From Glandiceps talaboti (taxonomy: Eukaryota > Hemichordata > Enteropneusta > Spengelidae), in the NCBI RefSeq assembly GCF_964340395.1, contig NC_135560.1, positions 9,199,098 through 9,256,097 of the forward strand: 57,000 nucleotides of DNA, read 5' to 3'. Position 1 is the stretch's first letter. Every line of letters begins with the position of its first letter. Below the pieces are notes generated by a model that did not search any database, was not told the DNA's origin, and saw only the letters and a list, made by a program, of their open reading frames with translations. The position numbers were made by a program, and so were the translations under genes. This document shows, piece after piece, positions 16,301 to 28,300 of the stretch.

Positions 16301-19300
16301 TGACTTGTTCTTGCAGTTAAATATGTATATAGTGTGTACCAGCCGTCCATACAGCTGTTGTGCATGTTCTATATACCCTTTGTGGTAACACTGATTAAAA
16401 TGAAAGTGTCACACACAACTGTCTGTTAGTACAAAAGCCAGATAAAAGCAGCAGGTATGTGTAAATACAAAAGTATTAAGAAGTCACATCAAGTAATAAA
16501 TCATTTTAATATCTCATTTTCAACCTAGACTTTACATTTCGTCTATCTTTGTTCTATGGAAGAAAAGTTTCCACAATTGTGGGATCAAGTTCCCTGATAA
16601 ATTATCCAATCGTCAAGTATTTTTCCCATGCTATCCTGAAGAGAGTTGCCTACCGAGTTACACACTTCGAGCCTGACATGCAACAGTTACAAACATTACC
16701 CAGCTTGAGCAGAGGTCAGAGGAGACAGCCCAGTGTGAAAACTAATCCTGTAAGAAGCCCTATTAATAGTAGTTGGGATGGCTAAGAAAACATTTATGCC
16801 TCATTAAATGGTCATTATAGGGTTGTTGTTAGCATGTACTTGGTGTTTATACATTCCCCCAGGTTGATCATTACATAGTGTACATAATTATCTGGCTATA
16901 GACAAAGCAAATACTCTCTGCTCACTCTCCTCTTCTGAAGGTCTCAACATCTAGTATGCCAATTACATCTTCATGTACACCAGTCTTGTTTAGTCTTCAC
17001 ACACTGCTGAGTTATGATGATAGTTGATTCTAAACTACCCCCTCCCTCCCTCCCCCCAACTTTTCTTTTCAGTTGTAACCCCTGATCAGCTATTAAAGAA
17101 AGTTGTATTCCCAACTTCCAGAATCAAATAAATCTTGACATATATCCAAACCCAGCTTGTCCTGGTCTGACCATCTCTAGAAGCTATCCCAACCACCTAA
17201 GATATATACTAAACAAGATGAGTCTATCGGCTCAACATGTCCCTACCCCATAGCATAAATTCAATGGATCCAATGGTTTGTGTTGTACCAGAAGTTTGTT
17301 AGTGCCAGGGCTGATACATACTTAATATCATCAAAGTCTTTCAATACTTCACCGACAGTATTATGATCAAACATAAATCATATTCCCCTTTTTTGTCAAT
17401 CAAAACACAATAACGTTCTCATTACCATAATATAACAACAGAGCAAATTATGAACAACATAACTTTAGAACATCATACAGAAAATCTTTATTTTTAATGC
17501 TATATAATTTAGGGATTTCCACCGTGACAGTTCCAAAATATTAACTTCTAAATGTGTATACTTCTATGGTTCACTTCCCTGTGTTATTCCTGTAGTTCAC
17601 TTCCTTCTCATTGCTGTATCAAAGGATATCTATTTTTCACCCAAGGTATCCCTCCTAAGGGCATCGAACATTGAGCTTGCTAAAAATATCATTTTAATGT
17701 AATCATTGGTGTACCACTTTTTATACCACACACATACATGTATGTCAAGTTTAACATGTTTTCACAAATTATATGGTTTCATTACCTTTGGTTGTTCTAC
17801 ATCACAACAACTCGCGTCAAATGGTTCTGCAGTTTTCAAAATATGAATCAAAATGTTCCAGATTACAATTACATTATTCCCCAATATTTTTCTTCCTTTA
17901 GTCGGATAATATATGTGTGACATTGCTGTTGATACTTCGTTTGAAGTTTGCTTCGGAGACAAATTTGCACATACTCATATTTCAACCATGTGTTTATCGG
18001 TTATACTGTATGACATTCACACGGATACCCACAGATTTATCAACACTTTGCATACACTGAAAAATTTTGTCGTTGTTTGCCGTTTCTGTAACCACACAGG
18101 TTTATTATTAAAGTGGTTACAACAACACAAACGAGAAGAGTCTCGAAAAAAAGAAAACTTGGTGACAGCTCATTAATTGATGAATGCTTCTCAGGATATT
18201 CAAGAATTATTTTGCATGATTTCTGTTCCCTTGCAGAGTGTGGAAATGAAGTGATTGCATAAATACTAGTGTACAGGTGGACTTTATAGTCTATTTCTAA
18301 ATGTACAGCATCTATAAACTCTGGTGAAAACTGGCAATTTATGAACTCATTGATAAACAGATATATTGATTGATTGATTGACAGGATCAGCAAGCAACAG
18401 TAAAGTGGAGTAAGTTACACGGACTGTAAACAACTCAAATCAGAAAATACAACACATATAAAATTCATACCACTGCGGTCATTAAAATCTGAATCCCTAT
18501 GGATACCTATCTGAAATCCTTGTCATGTCTGCATCACAACAGGATGCGTAGGCAGTGTTACAACACAGGGAGGTATTCGACAGTGGGAGGTCTTCATTCT
18601 AATATACCAATGAAAAACTCTTCTTGAGATTCACTTATTTTTATGAAAAAACATCAACTTGGAGACTTCCTGTGATTCACTTATTTTTATGAAAAAACAT
18701 CAGCTTGGAGACAAGATTAATTCTACAAAAACCATAACTACACTGGTCATATGATATATTGTTTATTTCCTGCTTATTGTGGTTCATATCAAAACACTTT
18801 GTATCTCCTCTCAAAATGTACTTTTATTTCTATCCGAATGGTGATATAACTTAAAACAATTTAGCAGCTACAAATAAATATTAAAAAGTGGTGTACAATA
18901 TGCAGGAAATGGCCGGATTTCAATAATTGACTCTGAAGGCAGAAGTCAGGGTCTCAAAAGAAAATTTACACCGAATATGATGATAGACACTTGAATGAAG
19001 TCTCTATGCATTAAAAGTTTTTAAGTAAATTATGATTGTTCACTACAAATATGGCCACCACTCAGTAAAAAGGGTTATTAGCACAAAAAGTAATAGAGGT
19101 ATATATGTATCTCTTCTTCTGCATTATCTTTAGATATGTTTTAAGAAGAAATTGGCCACACGTAAATGCTACAGACTGTCTGTTGTATGCAAAAAATCGC
19201 TTGATATTGATAATTCTGTTAACCGACCCTGAAATTCAAGGTCAAAGTTCACTGTTAGAAGAACACTTGCATATGATGGGATTAGACATTTAAATGGAGT

Positions 19301-22300
19301 CGCTACATATTATAGTTTATGAGTTATGTCATAAATATTGATTTTCAACCACAAATACCACTGCCATATGGTTAAATTTGCATATTTTGAGAAACAAAGT
19401 GAGGTGCATATGTCCCATATGACATGTCACCTTTGTGCCAGGTATGAAAGAAAATTGGTTACTGCATGGCTGAGAAATGCCATATTATGGATGGATGGAC
19501 AGAACCCATTATAATATTTTTAAAATGTCTCTCTTCCCTCCTCTCCTTCCCCTCCCCTTCCCCCCTCCCCATCAAGTCACTTCTCTTTCTTTTATTCTAA
19601 TCACACCATATCTCAGTCAGGTATATGAACCAAATACACAGACAATAAGTCCTTCAGAAATCTTGAATTGAATGAATATTTCTCAACATCAAAATACTCA
19701 GTACAATCAATCAATCAATCAATCAATCAGAAAATTAGAGCTCCCGTACATGTATCCAATATGAAGTAGAGCTCAGAGGCGCTGTACAGTTAAATGTCGA
19801 AAACTTTCAGGAACATGTAAAGTTTAACATCAACGACATTTCACGCATCCAACAAATGCTACAGATATAGTGTTCGGGCATCTAAGTACTAAATTATGCA
19901 AACCTGTACATATAGCAACATACATGTACTTATCTTAGCCCACTAATAGTTTTACGCCAGAATTAAATTTGTTGGGCCCTGGGAGTGACCAATTTTCCAC
20001 ATAATAGTACATTCACATTAAATTTATAGACCACAAGCTCTTAATATTGAAAAATAATTTGAAAGGGTCGAACAGTCCAGTCCGTCAGATAAAATGAGAC
20101 AAAAACTGTAATTTAAGGTATAATTTCAAGAACATTGTAAAAATTACAATGGTTATTTTAATGATATAATTTGTATTGATGGTGATACATTTATTTACAG
20201 ATGTCATAATTTAGTGACTGACACATCTCTAAGGAACAATACAAAAATGTACCTGTAACAAGCCATGCTGGTACAACCAACCATACAGCTCATAAAACCA
20301 CAAACACAAAATATGGGTTCTTCTAAAATTAGAATAATCCTATGTTCCCTACCCATCCTACACAAATGATACTCACAATCTTTTGCTTTTGGAGGACAGA
20401 AAGACACAAGCAGCTGTCACCATGTCTTCTGTAACTACAACACACAAGACTAAAATTTGTCTCTTGGAATAACATGTAGACCTAAAATTTGCTTATTTGC
20501 TCATGAAAATATGCAGCACTTTTTGCCGTATCAAACCATAGACCCTCCACCACCAGGGTCTATGATCAAACCTTTGTATTTGACTGTGTACAAAATATTG
20601 CAATATTTACGTACCACAAATTAGTATCTTTGAATACCAAGTAATCACAAAGAAGCCCACATTGTTTTGGAATAATATTGATGTTGGCTCTAATTGCACA
20701 CCAGCAATTACATGTACATCATTTTGCCAACTCATGTCTTTTTACATTTTGAACTTGCTCTAACTTTTAAGCCTGGCTAAATCTTCTATTGAGTTTCACA
20801 CACAGCACCATCAGCCAACTTTACAAAATACAGTTATATACTAAAATTACACTCTGATATCTGTCCTGAAAAAAAGTGATAGTTTTGTGTTCACAATACT
20901 TTTAGTCAGGTCTGGGAACACAGGAGTGAAATCTGGTAAAATTGGCAAGTACTTTCCCATACATTTGATATTTTTGGTAACCTAGAGATTCATCGCTGGT
21001 TTTCGCAATGAAAAACCTCAAAATATGAAAGCCAAAAACAAGTCTCTGGGCTATAATTTTGGTGGAGAACCCTGGCTAAAATGACTGGGGAACCCAGCTA
21101 GAGTTTACCAACCTTTCACTGCAATAACCTAGTACATTACATTTGTATTCTACCTTAGTATACCTTATCAATTCTATCCATCAAATTGTTGTACAACTGT
21201 AACCAATTGGCAAATATATCACCACATATGTACGGCATGAACAGACATCAAAACCATATAAGTTCTAAAAGATTAGACACCATAGGGGACACATATGCAC
21301 GAGTACAAACACATTTACTTCTTTTCTGTTGTTGTACATGTACTTCTACAAGTGATGAAACAAGGTCTATTATTTCCACAACGGCTGGCATATGTATATT
21401 GAGTGTTGCACACAGAGCCCTCACTTGATCAACCCTATACAGTTTCCTATGAAACCATCTTATTGAAACAGGAAAATTTTTGTTTGCAATACATAAATTA
21501 CTGGATTTTTCTGAAAATCGGTCCCAGGCGGCTATATGAAAAATAGTGAAATTCGGAGAGAGAATGTAGAAAACGAAAACAACATATAGCAACTAGACTA
21601 TTATAATGGTTATACAGTCCTGCCATTCAAAATCTTTAGGGATGCAAACCAACCTGTGTCCAATAATGCTCATCATACTACTACTACTGAAGGCAACATG
21701 ACATGACATAGCAATCAAGGAAGAATAGAAAATAATGCCATTCCCTTTCAAATGACCACTTCACCACGCACACTCAAATTTCAAGAGGCTAGAATATGTT
21801 CTAGCAATATCATCCCAAGCAGTGAAGCTGATTTGTTTTTCACAATTAGTTACTAAATTGCAGATATTTAAGGCTGGCTATATCTTTCACCGTTTGGGTT
21901 CATATCAATCCAGGTTACATACATCACTGTGGGTAAACCCTGGTAAAAGTGTAGGGTTACAGGTACATTTTATATTACCTGTTGCCAATACTGTAACTGC
22001 TTTACTGTGTACACTAAATAATAATTTCCTGGAGCAAACAACAGAAATGTTGTATTCACAGAGACCTAGAGTGTTTAGTTTTGCTGTTTCAATACATAAC
22101 TGTATTGAATAATTATTACAGGTAACTGCCGAGAAGGAAAGGGGGGGGGGGGGGGGGGTTGGGGGGGGGTGGCATGAGTTACATGTGGCCATTTGCATGG
22201 TATCACACTCGATATCATTCAATCTCTCCAATATTAAGTTTAATAAAGCTGTAGAATCATTTATTAATTGTATACTGAAAAGGCAAAATTTTTGGAAACT

Positions 22301-25300
22301 GTATATAGGAAATTTGTGGTTTATATGTGGTGTATGAGCAGACTGAAAAGTTAAGAAAGGTGTTTACGGAACTTGTGGTCATGTGGTTTGTGAAGATAAG
22401 GTAAACATTCTAAATAAAGTTATTCTGTTGAGATTTAAAGTATACACATGGGCTATCCATTGCTCTAAACCTTTCTCAGGTGCAAGTAGTGGTGACTGGA
22501 TTTCGTGACTAGCCATGTCTCATGAAACCCATGCATGTATCAAGCAGTAGGCAAATACTGGTAGTAGGGCATGGATGGAGGGACTATCTGTTTACTCAAT
22601 GAAACTCATATTTGGGTATCAAGCAGTGGGCGGGTTGCCACAGCAGTCACTAGATGTGTAAATATGGGCACCTTCAATTCAGTATTTGCTCTAGAGATAT
22701 CATAAGAATACTAACAGACTACACAGGAAAACTTGATCAAGCCAGGTCTGAACAATCCACTCACCTACATTTGTATACCATGTATCTTTATCATACATGT
22801 AGTTATATATAAGCTTTGTACATGTAGTGTTATATACACATATATATATATATATATATATATTTATTTATTTATATATATATATATATTTATATATTTA
22901 TATATATATATATTTATATATATATATATCAAAAAGGGTCACAACACTTCACACTTGAATATATCTTGAAATCCCTGTGATCATACTCTATATATCTTTT
23001 TGTATTCCCATTTTGAAGCTCCACAACATTTTCCACAATGTACGGGCCACAAGAGTTTCAGAGCATGTGTACACCATAGAGGGAGACAGGGTCCAGCTCG
23101 TAGTGTCTAATTTTTCTGGGAGAAGTTTATTCAGAATTCACTGCTGCTCTACTGTGTAGAAGCTTTGTCAAATAGCCAACTGGTACAGTAAAAGTTTACT
23201 GACCACTTTTTTGAATGTATGTTTGTCATATTTTGACACTTTCAACAGAATGTTCTAGCAATTATTAAAAGTACACAATGATAGCTTTTTGCCTAAAGGA
23301 CTTTTTCATAGAACAATAATACACATTCTTCTCTACATACATGTACATGTAACTAACCTGTTGATAAATGCACTCACTTGTACTTCACAACCTCATTATA
23401 AATCATCTAAAACAGAGCACGCAGTCTGTTCTTTGTTGTTTGGGATTAGATACAATACCTGATCTATGTATGTCATCAATTTCAGAAATGTGTTAGGACC
23501 TGCAATAACATCCCTGGATACGTCTCCTAGCCTTTAGTTATTTGATGCATGTTAGCACCGAAGGGCTTGAGTAAGGTCACCTAACAGCCTACGGATATCT
23601 ACACAGAGACTGCCAATCCATGTCTAATCATCTATACACAGGCCATGGGGTTCACAGCTGTGAACATCTTCCCTTGTTCTCATCTACGTCAATGACGCAG
23701 CCAGTCATGTCTGCTGACATGTGTCTTTCTTTTGATGAACAACGTTTGAAATTACCTCACGGATTCATTTCATTTTCGCATGTTTACATTTCAACTCAGC
23801 AAGAAGTAACAATTTGACTCGGTAAAATGAGCAACTGCATTCTTCACATTTTTTCAAATGAGAAACTTATTCCATTTTGTTGCTCTGCTACTGCTAGTTC
23901 TGGCTTGACCTCTGAAATGACCGGCTACTTTGAAATCAGTTGACCTCAATGTTTCAGGCTATTATTATGCAAATATAATCGTATCTAACTGAAAGGAGAC
24001 CTGGATAGATTCTGACCCCGATGACATGGGAATATCAGAAGAGAAAACAAAACGACCAAAAATAAAAATGTATTTTTACATGTATTGATGATGAATGTAA
24101 TGTCCTGTCTATGAATAACATCGCTAGGATACACACAGACACGGTGTTGTGTCCAGCAGGCCTAAAGGTCACAAAGTGATGTATGTTTTGATCTGTCAAT
24201 GTAACAATACTTCAAAGTGAAACAATGGAAAGGAACCTGAATTGTCTAACCAAACAATGGTGCTCCTACAACATCATAAATTGTGTTGAGAGCTCTCAAA
24301 GCCATACATCTAACATATGACACACACAATACCATGATGGATGTTTTAAACACATACATATACAATGTATGTACATATGCTTTTTTTTTTTTGACAAATT
24401 AATTCACCTGGAATATCTACTCACAGGACTACAAGTATATTGCAGGCAAAGAAAACAACTTTAATACCTCACCATGTATGTATACGATGTTTATAACTAT
24501 TCAACACTACAGTGCTGCTCTTATGGTTACTATTCAACAAATTTCTGTATCTCTTTGGATGAATTAAGATTAATATCATTATATTATTATCATCATCATT
24601 ATTATTATTATTATAACTAATAACTATAATACACTATCTATTATACCATGCACAAGGCAAGTTGAACAACAAAATATGGAATATATACTCTGGTCTTTCT
24701 AAGTCAAGACAGCGCATGGTTATGTCACGACTACCCTTTTCTACTTAACTGGTCCTGCTGTGTTCAAAATATTAGTCAAAACATTCAAAATTGCCATTAC
24801 TTTCCCAAATTTTTCTTTGATATTATTGGCGCTGGTTTAATTATGTTATTCTTCAATATTTTTCTTCATTCAGCCAGAAAATCCTCGGTGCCTAAGGGTT
24901 ATCACTATAAGTCTAGCGACTCATGGTGACAAAGTCTTCTTAGGTCACTTGTATTTCCTTGGCTAAACGAAGAAAAATATTGAGAATAACATCTCTAATT
25001 ATGTCTGTATGAAAATCCTGAATATGGGTTTGACAGACCGAGGTTACACTTGTACTATCAATGTTAGCTAACACCAACATCCGAGACATAGGGGTATTAT
25101 CAAATACCACCATATACCATGGAGATACATGTGTAATAAATAATTTGCATATTTTTGGTGACAATGTTGGATATCATATTGGAAGTCAAAATCGCCATTA
25201 AAATTACAATAAAAGCCAAGACCATACCACAAAGTAGATTGAAACATGTACTGATATATCTACCATACCTTTATTTGAGCAAATGTGCCGTTGGCATGAT

Positions 25301-28300
25301 ATGGGAATTACAGCACAGCTGTAATATGTATGTAGCTTACAATTTGTCCTTAATAACATGCAAGGAGGTGATTACAGGCAGACAAAAATTTTCATAATAC
25401 TCTCCACAGAAAACAAGTATGGGTCATGGCATTTTGTTTCAGGATCAGATACACATGTACATGATACATCCTACAATATACAAATAAACCATTCCAGACT
25501 GCAAACAGGAAATAGAGAATACAACAATGGCGCCCTCTCTCAAATTGGGGGTATTATCACCGCCTAGTACCGTTCATTAAGAGTTTTGTCCCTTGATATT
25601 CTGCAGAAGTGTAAATCAGGGATATTTTTCGTATTGTTCTCACATCAAGGAAAGCAGCAGTGTACTATGATTAATCAAGTAACCTATACCATGTATACCC
25701 CCAAAGGTACTTTGAGTCAGGAAATAGAGCATCACCATAGCAAATTTTGGAAAGGCCTATCATAATTAGCTACATTCATCAGGTCAGTAAAACATGGTAA
25801 TAATAAGTGGTGGTGGTACAAATACATATTATTCCCCAATATTTGTCTTCATTCAGCCAAGGAAAATACAAGTCACCTAAAAGGGCCTTTGGTACTATGA
25901 GTCGCTAGACAAGTAGTGACAACCCTTAGGTCATAAGTAGTTTCTGACTGAATAAAGAAAATTATTGGAGAATAACATAATTATACCAGTGCCAATATAT
26001 ATCAAAGAAAACTTGAAAATGGTAATGGCAATTTTCAACATTTTGACAAAAATTGTCAATTGCTGCTTATACCTTACAGTTAAAAACCACATGACCAGAT
26101 TTCGAACACAGCAGAAGCATTGACATACACACGCGCTGTCATGATATAGAATGAGCACAGTATATATATTCCTTATTTTTGGCTTATGCATGGTACAAGA
26201 ACTTATAATGACAATACCAATAATTTTGTAACAAATCCTAGATGAATTTAATCATGTCTATACAATGATATTCATTTTATTTGAAGAGGATATTATTACC
26301 TGTACATTGTCACTTGAGGTGATTTTCTACCCAGGTGATATGTTGTACTCCATATCTTTCCAATCAGTAAACTGCTAATTATTTCACAGACAAATGTCAC
26401 ATGTTCTAAGTCCAAACGACAAATGTACAAAATAGTAATTGTCCCCATACATACTGATTTAATTTCAAATTACTACACAACTATATTACCAACAAATATC
26501 TCTGTTTGACAATCTTTTGACTATACATAAACATTTTGACATTGATATGTTGGTAGTTGCATACAACTGTGCAACAAATGTACTGTACATGCATGCATGT
26601 AGCTGTGGTGATATACTGCCCGTTTCAAGTCACCGTTCACTGACTATGCTTGATACAACCACACAGAAACCATTCAAACAACTGCATACCCTACACTAAG
26701 ACAGAATCATCACTACATTGTATTTCACTACATTTTGTTAACATGACATACACCACTTGAAAGTACTGCAACTAGACACAGAAATGTGAGCATCAATGAT
26801 TTGATGTCTGTATGGTAGCACGTTAGTTCGTTATTTATTTTAGTCAAAATGTTGTAAGAAACTGTATTTAGTCAATCTCGCTACCTTAAAGTATAGCATG
26901 TGCACTTTCTTATTGGTATCCGCGTGGTTGTATCAAACAGTGTCGCTGAACGGTGACTTGAAACTGGCTGTATGTAGTCAGTGTATTTGATATTATTGAT
27001 CATATAGAATTTGTCAAAACAGAAAAATAGTCAAACAAAACCTTTCCTCCAAATGACAACATACATGTACTTGGATTAATTTTGATATATCATAAAGGTA
27101 AGGCAAGACAAAAATCAGGGCCAATCTACAAGGCTGGCACTGCGAAGAGTTCTAGTTTTAGTTCCTACATTGTACATGTACATGTACTATATACAAAGTT
27201 ACATGTTAAAAAACTGAGGTTGTTATTAATTAACCTATCATTCACACAGAAAATATATGTAATGGCCACAGCACCAGTACTTTTTAAAAATCTATGCTAG
27301 AATAGTTCTAGACTATAGGAACAACAACACTCATATTTTCATAGAAAACCAATTCATCAAAGCTTGGCAATTTAAGAAAGATTTTTCACAGTCACATTAA
27401 AATCTATTTTCTGGCCATACAATATAATTAGAAATAACAGCCACAAACACAGTTAATATTTAATAACTTCATCATTGGAAGTGATGATAAACTGTACGGC
27501 GTACGCATGTAATGAGATATTGTTGCATTTCTGATTCAAAGACCTTTCGTTCTCACTAAATTATCTTTTTTTAAATAGTAAAATAGTTGGCTAAATGTTA
27601 AGTATCAGATGATGCTTCGAGATATAAATCCAAGTTCCCTCTGGACATACAATTGTTAGTTCTGATACATGTATTAGTGGAAACAGTACACAAATCCCTC
27701 TTAAGTCTATCCTACCGAGTGACAACCATGACTGTACAGAACTGCTTCCCCATTTATGTACTACCTGTCTACATTTTGTACCCATAATCATATATCATGA
27801 ACTTCAACAAGAACTTGAACAACTCAATTCCCATTCACATACCTATAATTGAATCTACCCTAGACATGCATATACTTGAGGAGTTGAAGAACCTGATGAG
27901 ATTGAAGTTGTTCTAAAGATGTAGAGTTTAATATGTGTCACTGTTATTGTTTATTTGTGTGTGTATATGTGTGTTTATGTATGTATGTATGTATGTATGT
28001 GTGTGTGTGTGTGTGTGTGCACAGGTATGTATGTATGTATGTATGTATGTATGTATGTATGCATGTATGTATGTATGTATGTATGTATGTATGTATACAT
28101 ATATGTGTGTTTATGTATGTATGTATGTATGTATGTATGTATGTATGTATGTATGTATGTATGTATGTATGTATGTATGTATGTATGTATGTATGTATGT
28201 ATGTATGTATATATGTGTGTTTATGTATGTATGTATGTATGTATGTATGTATGTATGTATGTATGTATGTATGTATGTATGTATGTATGTGTGTGTGCAC

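Larger units (their letters stand above)
13390..21310. other. No gene recognised; scattered repeats
   Basis: Likely intron if the provisional minus-strand gene is real. It holds the tandem duplications at 16151 and 18628, the MITE relic at 17873 and the retroelement tail at 19705. A degenerate pair at about 18970-19070 and 19255-19380 shares GACACTTGAATGAAGTC-like and CCACTACAAATATGGCCACC-like parts. A plus-strand segment at 16642-16749 with donor CCT|GTAAGA is weakly exon-like. Confidence 0.4.
24645..26194. mobile_element. Long-inverted-repeat element: two about 350-bp arms around an about 840-bp centre
   Basis: The left arm 24645-24991 is matched in inverted orientation by 25828-26194. Paired landmarks are ACCATGCACAAGGC/GGCTTATGCATGGT, GACAGCGCATGG/ACACGCGCTGTC, AAAATTGCCATTAC/GTAATGGCAATTTT and TTAATTATGTTATTCT/GGAGAATAACATAATT. 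The inner end of each arm is itself a hairpin of about 150 bp (24845-24991 and 25828-25977). The centre is not repeated and holds no recognisable transposase. It contains one weak terminal-exon-like segment at 25443-25566. This is either one element with long inverted termini or two opposed copies of a 350-bp MITE. Confidence 0.7.

Noticed and set aside
16549-16785. Plus-strand exon-like segment ending CCT|GTAAGA (reads MQQLQTLPSLSRGQRRQPSV)
   Set aside because: Coding-like in part, but the acceptor is uncertain and no phase-matching neighbour was found.
25443-25566. Plus-strand terminal-exon-like segment after TTTTGTTTCAG ending in TAG
   Set aside because: No upstream partner exon or poly(A) signal; lies in the centre of the long inverted-repeat element.
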